DNA from: Nonomuraea solani
GTDB lineage: Bacteria > Actinomycetota > Actinomycetes > Streptosporangiales > Streptosporangiaceae
DNA: 64,000 nucleotides
Reading direction: 5' to 3'
Assembly (NCBI RefSeq): GCF_900108335.1
Contig: NZ_FNVT01000006.1
Coordinates: 310,001-374,000 of the forward strand
Shown: in pieces, positions 10,071 through 18,458 of the stretch
How positions within the stretch are numbered: position 1 is the first letter of the stretch
How the letters are laid out: each line of letters opens with the position of its first letter
Made by a program: the position numbers and the translations under genes
The notes under the pieces: model-generated
The model's input: the letters and a program-made list of their open reading frames with translations, nothing else
Database searches by the model: none
Told to the model about the DNA's origin: nothing

Positions 10071-10113
10071 AAAAGGGTCGTGCCCGGGTTCCAGAGAAAC
10101 CCGGGCACGACCC
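10071..10113 (-). terminator. Strong intrinsic terminator of the lysozyme-like gene
   Basis: A perfect 16-bp stem (10075-10090 with 10098-10113) has a seven-base loop and is followed on the minus strand by TTTT (10074-10071). It lies 30 bp past the stop at 10144. The remaining intergenic sequence to 9804 (about 270 bp) shows no open frame that I can support and presumably holds the promoter of the 9803 gene. Confidence 0.9.
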
Positions 10114-10143
10114 CGACTACTTCCATCAGCGCTCAGTACGTGT

Positions 10144-11328
10144 TCAGCACTTGTTGCGCAGCATCGCGGCGTCCTGCTCGAACCGGATCTTGTTGCCGGC
10201 CTGGCCCCGCTTCGCGGCGATCTTGCCGAACGTCTCCAGCCGCTTGGCGGCCGGTCCGTAGTTCGCGCTGCTCAGCGACTGCTTCTTGGCCATGGCCGCC
10301 TGCGTGGCCAGGTTGACCTCGTCGGCGATGTCGTTGATGTTGCCCGGCCGCATGAACGCCACGTCGATCAACGCGGCCTGCACGGCGCGCGGCAGCTTGT
10401 CGAAGCTCTCGATGCCCCGGCGCGTGACCAGTTCCTTGGCCTCGTCGTAGGAGACCTCGAACAGCATCGCCACCTGCTCCTCCGTCAGCTCCGTCACCCC
10501 GGCCTTGAGGTCGTCGAACGCCCGGCCGGACTTGATGTCGGCCTGCTCCGACTGCGGGCTGGTCTCGCTCAGGATGCGGTTGACGATGGTCCTGGCGTCG
10601 CCGCGGCTCATGTTGAAGCCGATCCCGATGGTGACGATGTTGCGGTTCTTGCCCTTCTTGGTCTTCTCGCCGGCGTTGTACGCCTTCGTCCGCGCGCCAC
10701 CCTCACGCTTGATCAGCATCTGCTTGACGCTGCCCTTGTAGATCGTGGTGAACGGGCAGCGGGCCTGCTCCTCGGTGAGCTCGGTCGTGGCCTGCTCCTC
10801 GCCGGTCTCCGTCTCGCCGGGACCCTCCTCGACCTCGTCGGCCTCGACCTCGGCGACGGTCTTGTCGGCGTCGTCCGTGGACTCGGCCTCCTCGGTGTCG
10901 CCCGTCTTCTCGTCGTCGGCCTTCTCGTCGGTCTCGGTGCCGGAGTCGTCCTCGGTGCTGGAGTCGTCCTCGGTGCTGGAGTCGTCCTCGGTGCTGGTCT
11001 CGTCCTCAGTGCCGCTCTCGTCGTCAGTGGTCTCAGTGTTCTCCGAGGACTCGTCGGATTCGGTGGACTCTTCCCCCTCCTCAGGGTCGTCCGCCTCGTC
11101 CGCGACGGTGATCTCCTCCGACTCACTGTCCTCCGCCGGATCGGGCTTGGCGGCGGCGGACGTGAGGGCGTCGCCCTTCTTCGCCGCCGCCTCCGCGACC
11201 ATGGTGAGATCCGGGTCGTCGTTATCAAGCTGCGCCGTCGCGGCTCCAATGGTGAGCCCCGTTCCGCCGAGCGCCAGCACGCCGGCGAGAGCGGCGTACG
11301 TGATGCCGCGCCTTGAGCGAATATGCAT
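10144..11328 (-). CDS. Secreted T4-lysozyme/pesticin-like muramidase with acidic linker
   Basis: The product has 394 residues. A Sec signal (ITYAALAGVLALGGTGLT) is followed by an extreme Asp/Glu/Ser/Thr linker (about residues 55-180). The C-terminal domain, from about residue 185, follows the T4-lysozyme order: KREGG with the catalytic Glu near 207, then VTIGIGFN, ELTEEQVAMLF, and AALIDVAF. This supports a GH24/pesticin-like N-acetylmuramidase acting on peptidoglycan. The residue where T4 has its catalytic Asp20 reads Asn (AYNAG), so activity or mechanism may differ. The ATG at 11328 has GGAGG eight bases upstream. The assignment is by pattern, not by a search. Confidence 0.72.
   Translation of the reverse strand: MHIRSRRGITYAALAGVLALGGTGLTIGAATAQLDNDDPDLTMVAEAAAKKGDALTSAAAKPDPAEDSESEEITVADEADDPEEGEESTESDESSENTETTDDESGTEDETSTEDDSSTEDDSSTEDDSGTETDEKADDEKTGDTEEAESTDDADKTVAEVEADEVEEGPGETETGEEQATTELTEEQARCPFTTIYKGSVKQMLIKREGGARTKAYNAGEKTKKGKNRNIVTIGIGFNMSRGDARTIVNRILSETSPQSEQADIKSGRAFDDLKAGVTELTEEQVAMLFEVSYDEAKELVTRRGIESFDKLPRAVQAALIDVAFMRPGNINDIADEVNLATQAAMAKKQSLSSANYGPAAKRLETFGKIAAKRGQAGNKIRFEQDAAMLRNKC
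10943..10996. repeat. 18-bp in-frame repeats coding the acidic linker
   Basis: Three perfect 18-bp units (GAGTCGTCCTCGGTGCTG) stand in tandem at 10943-10960, 10961-10978 and 10979-10996, with degenerate units on both sides. On the minus strand they code for hexads of Ser, Thr, Glu and Asp in the linker of the lysozyme-like protein. The length could vary between strains by slippage without breaking the frame. Confidence 0.9.
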
Positions 11329-11558
11329 GATGAGTGCCTCCGTGAGGGACCTGGGTCCGTTGGACCTTCCTGAAGCCCTGCTTATGGCCCCACACGTTGA
11401 CCAGCCAGGGGGTTTTGTCCGAGATCGTCCAGTGGCGGCCCGCAACACCCCCGCACACACGGCAACGGAGATCGTCCGTTCCCGCCATCACCTGGCTGGA
11501 CATCACCGCACATCCGCCGCTCCCGGATTTGTCGGAGTCGATCTTTAGGGTCCCGCTC

Positions 11559-11753
11559 ATGACCGTGATCCCCGATTCCCCGACGGCCTGGGCGCGGGTC
11601 CGCGACCTCGTCACCGCCCGCCGAGCCGGCGACCTCGCCGACCACGTACTCGGCCTGAACGGCGACGAGCGCGCCGAGGCGGCGCTCGGGTCACGGGTGG
11701 CAGCCGTGTTCGGCGAGGGCGCGGCGCCGTCTAATGGTCCACGGCGCAGGTGA
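11559..11753 (+). pseudogene. N-terminal relic resembling DUF6493 proteins
   Basis: A 64-codon frame starts at ATG 11559. It contains AWARVRDLVTARRAGDLAD and LNGDERAEAAL, which from memory resemble the first 60 residues of the large DUF6493 proteins of Streptomyces and relatives. It stops at 11753 after a short unrelated tail and overlaps the end of the convergent metallopeptidase by 23 bp. It is probably the surviving 5' end of a deleted gene, though a genuine small ORF cannot be excluded. The family name should be treated as tentative. Confidence 0.45.
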
Positions 11754-12525
11754 AGGTCGCCTTGTCCGCGTCCGGCGGCTCTTCGGGCAGCACGTACGGA
11801 TCGGCGGCCTCGAAGTCGACCTGATACCCGAGGTCCTGCAGGGCGGCCACGGTCAACCGGCTGAGCGGCGGCTCCGGGTCGGCCCGCGGCGTCATCAGCT
11901 CGGTGTCGAACACGCTCTCCCGCCAGTGCGAGTTCCTGCTCCCCGCCTGCCCCACGTTGGCCAGCGGCACCGGCTCGGCCACCTCCGAGCCGCGCAGCCG
12001 CCGGTACTCCTCGATGGCCGTGGCCCCGGTGAAGACGGGATTGTCGGTGTCGAAACCCCGCATGAGGTTCTTGAGCTGCCAGACGGTGGCGCCGAGGCCC
12101 AGCGCGTGACCCATCTCGTGGGTGATGACGTGCCGGAGCGAGCCGTTGGCCTCCATCGTGTCCAGGTCACCGACGTCGAAGTACATGTAGCTCAGCGCCG
12201 GGAGCAGTGAGCTCGGCCGCGCCGACGCCGGGCGCATCACCAGCGGTTTGGCGGCGCCGAGCACCCCTTGGGGACCGTCGACGCGCATGCCCCACGCGAG
12301 GATCCGGAGGTCGTCGATCGGCCTGACGCCGGGCATCAGCATGTCGGGCAGGTCGCCCACGATGACCTGCGCCCAGCGATCGGCCGCGCCCTTGAACGCC
12401 GCCTTCTGCGCATCCGACAATCCGCCCAGGAACTGCACCTCGATGGTGAAGGGCGAATCGGTGTCGGCGAGGATCTCCGCCCGTTTCGCGTCGGCGACCG
12501 CCTTGTACGTCTCGTTGCCGGTCAT
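11731..12525 (-). CDS. Leishmanolysin-like zinc metallopeptidase
   Basis: The product has 264 residues. The zinc motif HEMGHALGLG begins at about residue 136 and supplies two His ligands and the catalytic Glu. A later SVFDTELMTP matches the Met-turn seen in M8/metzincin-type enzymes. N-terminal IEVQFLGGLSDAQKAAF and AADRWAQVIVGDLPD fit actinobacterial leishmanolysin-related proteins. I see no signal peptide at the ATG 12525, which has GGGGAG upstream, so it is either cytoplasmic or exported by another route. It stands alone, and the substrate is unknown. Upstream codons in the same frame belong to no recognisable domain and were excluded. Confidence 0.8.
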   Translation of the reverse strand: MTGNETYKAVADAKRAEILADTDSPFTIEVQFLGGLSDAQKAAFKGAADRWAQVIVGDLPDMLMPGVRPIDDLRILAWGMRVDGPQGVLGAAKPLVMRPASARPSSLLPALSYMYFDVGDLDTMEANGSLRHVITHEMGHALGLGATVWQLKNLMRGFDTDNPVFTGATAIEEYRRLRGSEVAEPVPLANVGQAGSRNSHWRESVFDTELMTPRADPEPPLSRLTVAALQDLGYQVDFEAADPYVLPEEPPDADKATFTCAVDH

Positions 12526-12770
12526 GGAGCCCGCTCCCCTCGGTTGCCTGCTCCGTTCAGAGTGAACCGGCGGCGAGCGAAGCGGCTGAGTATCCCCGTA
12601 CTCAACCCTCAGCGCCGCACTTTCCCGGTCTCCAGCGAGGTCATCGAGACGGAACGGCTCAGGAAGTCGTAGATCACGGCCCGCTCCTGGTCGCCGTAGC
12701 CGGCCGGGACGCTGACCGCGCGTCCCGGCCTCGGCCCGCGCACCCGCCGCCCGCCGTACCGACGAGTGGA
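12526..12770. other. 245-bp intergenic region with possible minus-strand C-terminal relic
   Basis: No complete gene is visible. One minus-strand frame reads about 35 codons ending near 12610 (VSVPAGYGDQERAVIYDF and onward) that look protein-like, but it has no start or recognisable family. The promoter of the metallopeptidase is presumably here. Confidence 0.3.
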
Positions 12771-13988
12771 TCAGCCGCGAGCGAGGATGAAGGTCGTCCC
12801 CTCGTCCTCGGGCGTCTTCACCACGAGCTCCGTCCCGGCCAGGACCGCGGCGATCTCCTCCGGGTCGCCCGCCCACCCGAGGTACAGCTCGCCGACCAGG
12901 TCGCCCTTGGTGTCGAAGGCGCTGTCGTGGCTCTGCGTGTTCCAGAAGACGGCCCTCGGCGGCTCCCCGTCCGCGGTCCGTTCGGCCACCCGCTCCCAGC
13001 ATCCCGACGTGGTGGGCCAGAGGGCGGGCTCGGCGACGTACCCCTTGGCGGCCAGGCGCTCGAAGGCCCGCAGGATCCGGCACAGGTCGGAGGTCTCCGC
13101 GGCCGCCAGGCAGGTCACGATGCCCTCGCCCGGCTCCTGAGGGCCGTTGGCCGCCGCCATCAGCCGCTCCATCGCGGCGTCGAAGCTCTCGTCGTCGTCC
13201 TCCGGTTCGTCCTCGGGGACGTGGACCACGAGCCCCTCCCAGGCGAAGGCCGACTGGATCTCCGACTCGAGGCCGCCCCGCCAGCGGACGTCCACGTCCC
13301 GGAGCAGGGCTCCGTCGGCCGAGAACGCGTCCGGGACGTCGTCCGGCAGGGTCAGCAGGCCGTATTCGCCCGTCTCGGAGGCGAACTCCTTGTCCGTGAC
13401 GAGCCGCCGCCCCTTCTCGTCCAAGCGGTCGAGGGCCCGGTAGAAGGCCTCGCGCCGCGACCGCGCGGGCGCGAGCGCCCGTTCCCGCCTGGCCGCCTCC
13501 CGCCGGTGGTGCGCGACCACCAGCGCCCACCAGCAGTGCGGATGCCGGAACGCCTCGGGGTCGAGCCGCTCCAGCCCGGCGGCGATCTCCGCGAGGCGGG
13601 CCTTGTCGTCGGCGGGACGCTCCGAGCGCGTGTACGCGCCCAGCCGGCGGACGAACTCGGCGAAGGCCGTCAGCGAGGTGTTCACGATCTCGAACTCGGG
13701 CCGCTCCCCCTGAGAGAGGAGCACGACGACGCCCTCGCGCACATCGAGGAAGTACAGCATGTCGCCGTCCGGCCCGGTGCCGCCCAGGATCAGGGCCCGG
13801 TTGTCTCCGTCCAGCGGAAGAACGGTGAACAGCCCGAGCGGCCCGTCCGGAATGTCGGCCCAGAAGGGCCCGCCCGCGACCCTCGGCAGCCCGGTCTCAG
13901 TGAGGAGCACTCGGTCGGTTTCGGACAGTCCGAGTTCGCCGGCCTGCCCGGCGTCCAAGGTGATGACGTCCTCCGCACCTGCGACCAT
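12771..13988 (-). CDS. SUKH-4-like immunity/regulatory protein with C-terminal extension
   Basis: The product has 405 residues. The N-terminal part (about 1-115) has the SUKH-4 pattern: LPRVAGGPFWADIP, then GDMLYFLDVREGVVVLLSQ and NTSLTAFAEFVRRLGAY. SUKH proteins are often immunity partners of polymorphic toxins. The C-terminal half contains AFAWEGLVVHVP, a CLAAAETSDLCRILRAFERL segment, AVFWNTQSHDSAFD and a terminal GTTFILARG, and resembles DUF6891-type domains (from memory). The in-frame ATG at 13988 has AAGGG seven bases upstream and is preferred over 14006. No toxin gene lies next to it, so a stand-alone regulatory role is equally possible. Confidence 0.65.
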   Translation of the reverse strand: MVAGAEDVITLDAGQAGELGLSETDRVLLTETGLPRVAGGPFWADIPDGPLGLFTVLPLDGDNRALILGGTGPDGDMLYFLDVREGVVVLLSQGERPEFEIVNTSLTAFAEFVRRLGAYTRSERPADDKARLAEIAAGLERLDPEAFRHPHCWWALVVAHHRREAARRERALAPARSRREAFYRALDRLDEKGRRLVTDKEFASETGEYGLLTLPDDVPDAFSADGALLRDVDVRWRGGLESEIQSAFAWEGLVVHVPEDEPEDDDESFDAAMERLMAAANGPQEPGEGIVTCLAAAETSDLCRILRAFERLAAKGYVAEPALWPTTSGCWERVAERTADGEPPRAVFWNTQSHDSAFDTKGDLVGELYLGWAGDPEEIAAVLAGTELVVKTPEDEGTTFILARG

Positions 13989-14049
13989 GGGCATTCCCTT
14001 CCACATTGGGGGGTTTTCGGATGGTGCGTTCAGTATGTACGATCACAGG

Positions 14050-14156
14050 CGAAGTGGAGGGGAGTACTCCTTCGCGGCCGCGTCGTCATCACGGACCCGC
14101 CTCGGGGCCCGGTGCGGTCGGTCCGCGTGATTCGCGGGCGGAGAAGACCTCCGACG
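14050..14156 (+). promoter_or_regulatory. yybP-ykoY (Mn2+) riboswitch upstream of terC
   Basis: The leader contains the hallmark segments of the yybP-ykoY class in the correct order: GGAGGGGAGTA (14056-14066), GTCGTCA (14082-14088), a GC-rich P3-like arm with CCGGTG, and AAGACCTCC (14144-14152). The first and last segments pair to form P1. The element ends about 30 bp before the terC start, and the gene's own GGAGGAG ribosome site lies just after it. Established members bind Mn2+ and often precede TerC/Alx, MntP or P-type ATPases. An ON switch in high Mn2+ is expected. Confidence 0.82.
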
Positions 14157-14187
14157 GACGTGTCAACGCCAAGTCGGAGGAGCTTTC

Positions 14188-15207
14188 ATGCCCCCACCCA
14201 TGTCTGTGCCCGCCTGGCTGTGGGCGGCGACCATCGCCACCCTGCTGGGTCTCGTTCTCCTCGATCTGGTCATCGTCAACAGGAGACCCCACAAGGTCAC
14301 GATCGCCGAGTCGGCCCGGTGGATCGCCTTCTACATCGGCTGCGCCATCGCTTTCGGCGCGGGCGTGTGGATCTTCGGCGGCGATGACCACGCGGCCTCG
14401 TACATCACCGGCTACATCACCGAGTACACGCTGAGCGTGGACAACCTGTTCATCTTCATGCTGATCATGGCGAACTTCGCCGTGCCCGCGATCCACCAGC
14501 ACCGGGTGCTGCTCATCGGGATCATGATGGCGCTGGTCATGCGCGGGATCTTCATCGGCGTGGGCGCGCAGGCCGTACAGAACTTCAGCTGGATCTTCTG
14601 GCTCTTCGGCGGCATCCTCATCTACACCGCGTGGAAGTTCGCCTTCAACAACAACGAGGAAGAGGACTACGACCCCAACGGCGGCGTCGTACGGCTGGTG
14701 CGCAAGATGTTCCCGGTCACCGACGACTATCACGGCTCACGGCTGACCATCAAGCAGGACGGCCGCCGCCTGCTGACCCCGATGTTCATCGTCATCATCG
14801 CCATCGGCGGCGCGGACCTGGTCTTCGCCGTCGACTCGATCCCCGCCATCTTCGGCATCACCCAGGACGCCTACCTGGTCTTCGCGGCCAACGCGTTCGC
14901 GCTGATGGGGCTGCGACAGCTTTACTTCCTGCTCGGCGGCCTGGTGGAGAAACTCGTCTACCTCACCTACGGCCTGGCCGTCATTCTCGGCTTCATCGGC
15001 GTGAAGCTCGTGCTGCACGCCCTGCACGAGAACGAACTGCCGTTCATCAACGGCGGCGAGCACGTCACCTGGGTCCCCGAGATCAACAACTGGGTCTCGC
15101 TGGCCGTCATCGTCACCGTGCTGGCGGTCACGACGGTGGCCAGCCTGGTCAAGTCCCGGCGCGATGAGCGCCAGAGCGCCGAGCCTCTCGACCAGGCGCG
15201 CAACTGA
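14188..15207 (+). CDS. terC: TerC/Alx-family integral membrane protein, likely Mn2+ exporter
   Basis: The product has 339 residues with about nine TM helices. Conserved TerC features include EYTLSVDNLFIFMLIM in TM3 and the second acidic repeat GADLVFAVDSIPAIFG. Both carry membrane Asp residues implicated in metal handling. TerC/Alx/YkoY proteins are linked to Mn2+ efflux and to metalation of secreted proteins; the riboswitch in front supports Mn2+ here. The ATG at 14188 follows GGAGGAG. No other ter genes are near, so this is probably metal homeostasis and not tellurite resistance. The C-terminus is cytoplasmic and charged. Confidence 0.93.
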   Translation: MPPPMSVPAWLWAATIATLLGLVLLDLVIVNRRPHKVTIAESARWIAFYIGCAIAFGAGVWIFGGDDHAASYITGYITEYTLSVDNLFIFMLIMANFAVPAIHQHRVLLIGIMMALVMRGIFIGVGAQAVQNFSWIFWLFGGILIYTAWKFAFNNNEEEDYDPNGGVVRLVRKMFPVTDDYHGSRLTIKQDGRRLLTPMFIVIIAIGGADLVFAVDSIPAIFGITQDAYLVFAANAFALMGLRQLYFLLGGLVEKLVYLTYGLAVILGFIGVKLVLHALHENELPFINGGEHVTWVPEINNWVSLAVIVTVLAVTTVASLVKSRRDERQSAEPLDQARN

Positions 15208-15234
15208 CCAGCGGAGCGTGCCGGGCGGCGGGCC

Positions 15235-15687
15235 TCAGCTCGCCGCCTTCTTCAGCAGCTCGCCGATCCGCGCCTCGTCGTCGGCGGTCAGCTTCGTCAG
15301 CGCGAAGGCGGTCGGCCACATGGTGCCGTCGTCCAGGTTCGCCGGGTCGTTGAAGCCGAGCGTGGCGTATCTCGCCTTGAACTTGTACTTGCCCTGGAAG
15401 AAGCAGACGATCTTGCCGTCCTTGGCGTAGGCGGGCTGCCCGTACCAGAGCTTCGAGGTGAGGGCGGGCGCGCTGGCCTTGACGATGGCGTGGATCGTCT
15501 CGGCGAGGACGCGGTCGTCGTCGGGCATCTCGGCGATCTTCTCGAGCACCTCGGCCTCCGGGTCCGCCTTGGCGCCGCGCCGCGCGGTCTTCTTCAGCTC
15601 CTTGGCGCGCTCCTTCATCGCGTCGCGTTCCTCGTCGGTGAAACCGTCGTACTTCTCGGTGGAGTTCTTCTCGGTGGAGTTGTTCAT
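15235..15687 (-). CDS. DUF1801 domain protein
   Basis: This is a 150-residue cytoplasmic protein. A Lys/Glu-rich N-terminal helix with ADPEAEVLEKIAEMPD precedes a DUF1801 core with SKLWYGQPAYAKDGKIVCFF, TLGFNDPANLDDGTMWPTAF and a helical end. DUF1801/YdhG-like proteins have no settled activity, although some have been linked to iron or to regulatory roles. It is the last gene of the AraC/VOC operon, 22 bp after the larger VOC protein, and its ATG has an AAAGGA site upstream. A role in the same stress response is likely but not shown. Confidence 0.85.
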   Translation of the reverse strand: MNNSTEKNSTEKYDGFTDEERDAMKERAKELKKTARRGAKADPEAEVLEKIAEMPDDDRVLAETIHAIVKASAPALTSKLWYGQPAYAKDGKIVCFFQGKYKFKARYATLGFNDPANLDDGTMWPTAFALTKLTADDEARIGELLKKAAS

Positions 15688-15709
15688 GGCTGTTTTCCTT
15701 TCAGGTAGA

Positions 15710-16332
15710 TCAGGCTGCCGTGGGGGCCAGTGACGCGGCCTCCCAGGCGAAGCCGTCCGGGTCGGTGAACGGCCCGGCGTCGCCGCCGAGCACGAGGCGG
15801 TGCGAGCCGGTGCCCTCGATGGGGACGCCGACGTCCTTGGCGAGGGCGCGGCGGCCGTACAGAGCCAGCTTGACGGGGCTCGACGGTGTGGCGAACTCGA
15901 CGTACTTGCGGCCGAAGCTCTTCGCCACGGCGAGGCCGCGCTCGACGTAGAACCGCCTGCTCGCGGCCACGTCCGCGGCCCCCAGCAGGAGCACGATGTC
16001 GTCGATCTTGCCGGTCGCCGGGCCGGTGTCCTTCTTGGCCGACGTCGCGACCTTCCAGATCGTCCCGTCGGGAGCCTGGACGACGCCGCCGACTCCCCAG
16101 AACGACTTGGTGACGGGCTTCAGCGGCGTGGCGCCGGCGTCGAGGGCGGCGCCGACGAGGGCCTGGACGTCGGCCGGCTGGGACACCGTCAGCGACATCG
16201 AGAACCCGCGGAAGCCGGTCGTCGGCGCCTCCGAGGCCCGCAGGAGCACCTGGGTGTCCAGGCCGAAGGCGGTGTAGAAGCGCTGGGCGGCCGTGACGTC
16301 GGCCACTTCGAGGGTGACGGATGCGATGGAGG

Positions 16333-16336
<4 letters not shown>
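15710..16336 (-). CDS. VOC/glyoxalase-fold protein (two-domain)
   Basis: The product has 208 residues with two betaalphabeta modules of the vicinal-oxygen-chelate fold. Module one has ASVTLEVADVTAAQRFYTAF, and module two has DDIVLLLGAADVAASRRFYV and a terminal DPDGFAWEAASL. Members are dioxygenases, glyoxalases or binding proteins for drugs. The ATG at 16336 overlaps the AraC stop (ATGA), so the two genes are translationally coupled. The long upstream open frame is a shadow of the AraC gene. The canonical metal residues are not obviously complete, so a binding role is possible. Confidence 0.85.
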
Positions 16337-16806
<470 letters not shown>

Positions 16807-16834
16807 GACAGGACTCCCTTCTACGACCGGCCGC

Positions 16835-17251
16835 TCAGCGGACTTCCTGGATGCGGATCAGGTTGCCCGCGGGGTCGCGGAAGGCGCAGTCGCGCACGCC
16901 GTACGGCTGCTCGGTCGGCTCCTGGACGACCTCGGCGTTGCCGGCCTGCACCTTCTCGAAGGTGTCGTCGAGGTTCCGGGTGGCCAGCAGGATCCAGCCG
17001 TAGGTGCCCTTGGCCATCATCTCGGCGATGGTACGGCGCTCGTCCTCGGTAATCCCGGGGTCGGCCGCCGGCGGCGCCAGCAGGATGGACGTGCCGGGCT
17101 GACCGACGGGGCCGACCGTGATCCAGCGCATCTGGCCGTGCCCGACGTCGCTGCGTACCTCGAAGCCGAGGATGTCGCGGTAGAAGCCCAGGGATGCGTC
17201 CGGGTCTTCGTGCGGGAGAACGCTGGTGTGAATCGTGATGTCCATGGCCAT
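16835..17251 (-). CDS. VOC-family protein (single domain)
   Basis: This 138-residue VOC protein has FYRDILGFEVRSDVGHG, RWITVGPVGQPGTSILLAPP, a middle segment with EDERRTIAEMMAKG, and the end CAFRDPAGNLIRIQEV. The last motif carries the Glu typical of the metal site. Members of this subgroup are annotated as glyoxalase/bleomycin-resistance-like proteins. It heads the operon, 28 bp before the AraC gene. The first ATG is at 17251, with a second in-frame ATG at 17245; no strong ribosome site separates them. Confidence 0.88.
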   Translation of the reverse strand: MAMDITIHTSVLPHEDPDASLGFYRDILGFEVRSDVGHGQMRWITVGPVGQPGTSILLAPPAADPGITEDERRTIAEMMAKGTYGWILLATRNLDDTFEKVQAGNAEVVQEPTEQPYGVRDCAFRDPAGNLIRIQEVR

Positions 17252-17331
17252 AACGGTAGCCGTGGCCCTGTGACCGGCGCTTCTCGGTTCCTGCTCGGTT
17301 CGGTGGGGTTTTGGCCGGGGCCTCGCGCCGA

Positions 17332-18351
17332 TCAGCGGAAGTCGGTGATGCGGAGCACCGCCATCATGTCCGTCGCCCGGGAGCCGGTCGAGAAGGAGGC
17401 TTCCGCGCCGACCCAGCCGCGGAAGGCGCCCGAGTCGTCGATGATCTGCATGAGCGGCTTGACGTGCGAGTTGCCGGTGTAGCAGAACTCACCGCGCTCC
17501 ATCGCCAGGCAGGTGCACCAGTGCCACAGGGTGTCGCGGCGGTCGGTCTTGGAGATCGTCGTGAGGTAGTACTGGATGGAGCTGATGTTGGCCTTCGTCC
17601 CGCCACCGTATTTCGGGCATCCGCCGGACTTCTGGCAGGCGCCGTTCGAGGACGGCTGCAGGTAGGTCAGGCACGAGGTGCTGGTGGCGCAGGAGCGGAA
17701 GGCGGAGTGGCCGAACGGCTGGTTGGCGGAGTTGACGATCGTGCCGCTCGCCCAGCTCGTCAGGTCCTGCCGCAGCGAGCCGGGGAACGCCTTCACCGAA
17801 CTCATCGCGCGCCGGGTGCCGAGCGCGGCGTTGCTGCCGTAGGCGTAGCCGTGGGTGGCCAGCGAGCTCTGCTTCAGGTCGAGGCGGGCCAGCTTGCCGT
17901 CGGAGGACGGCTTGACGTACCACTGCTCCGTCCAGGTCTGGGCGATCTTCCAGCGGATGCTCAGCACGCCGCCCGACACGGTGTACGTCCCGGTGCGGGT
18001 CTCGTCGGGAGCGCCGGTGTAGCCCCCGGCGGTGAGGACCTCGCAGGTACGGGGCCGCTTCTGGACACCGCCCGCCTTGGTCGTGCAGCCCGTGTCGGGG
18101 ACGGTGCCGGTGCGCTGCCTGGCCTGGGGATTACGTTGCCACCACAGATGGAGGGAGGCGGTCACCGTGCCGTTCGCGGCGAAGCGGTAGCTGCCCAGGC
18201 GCACCCAGTTCTGCTGGGAGGAGGCCTTCAGATGACCTTGTGAGACGACATAAGTGGCCTTCCCACCCGGTAGCGACGCGGCGGTGGCCGGTTGGGAAGG
18301 CATGAGTGTGAAAGCGAGCACGAAGGAGAGGATGGCCGCTGCGGTGCGCAA
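17332..18351 (-). CDS. Secreted cysteine-rich protein of unknown function
   Basis: The product has 339 residues. I chose TTG 18351 because GGGAG sits six bases upstream and the signal peptide (RTAAAILSFVLAFTLM, cleavage near ATA-AS) then lies at the terminus. The mature protein starts with a beta-rich region that contains VVSQGHLKASSQQNWVRLGS. It carries about ten cysteines, clustered in CATSTSCLTY, CQKSGGCPKYGGG and WHWCTCLAMERGEFCYTG. I recognise no family. The Cys clusters suggest a disulfide-stabilised exoprotein or enzyme. It stands alone on its strand. Confidence 0.7.
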   Translation of the reverse strand: MRTAAAILSFVLAFTLMPSQPATAASLPGGKATYVVSQGHLKASSQQNWVRLGSYRFAANGTVTASLHLWWQRNPQARQRTGTVPDTGCTTKAGGVQKRPRTCEVLTAGGYTGAPDETRTGTYTVSGGVLSIRWKIAQTWTEQWYVKPSSDGKLARLDLKQSSLATHGYAYGSNAALGTRRAMSSVKAFPGSLRQDLTSWASGTIVNSANQPFGHSAFRSCATSTSCLTYLQPSSNGACQKSGGCPKYGGGTKANISSIQYYLTTISKTDRRDTLWHWCTCLAMERGEFCYTGNSHVKPLMQIIDDSGAFRGWVGAEASFSTGSRATDMMAVLRITDFR

Positions 18352-18458
18352 AGAAAGCTCCCGGTGGCTTACGGGCTTGACCGATAGTCCGCAAGCCACC
18401 GTATTCGGTCCGTACCGAATACGTCACCCAAACCAACGGTTGGAGTCACAATCCTCGG

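Noticed and set aside
10943..10996. Regulatory direct repeats
   Set aside because: The units are multiples of three bases inside a coding frame and explain the acidic linker.
11464..11480. Short inverted repeat AACGGA/TCCGTT as an operator
   Set aside because: A single 6-bp palindrome with a five-base gap is expected by chance and has no consistent placement relative to a promoter.
14188..15207. Tellurite-resistance locus
   Set aside because: Only terC is present, and the Mn2+ riboswitch points to metal homeostasis.
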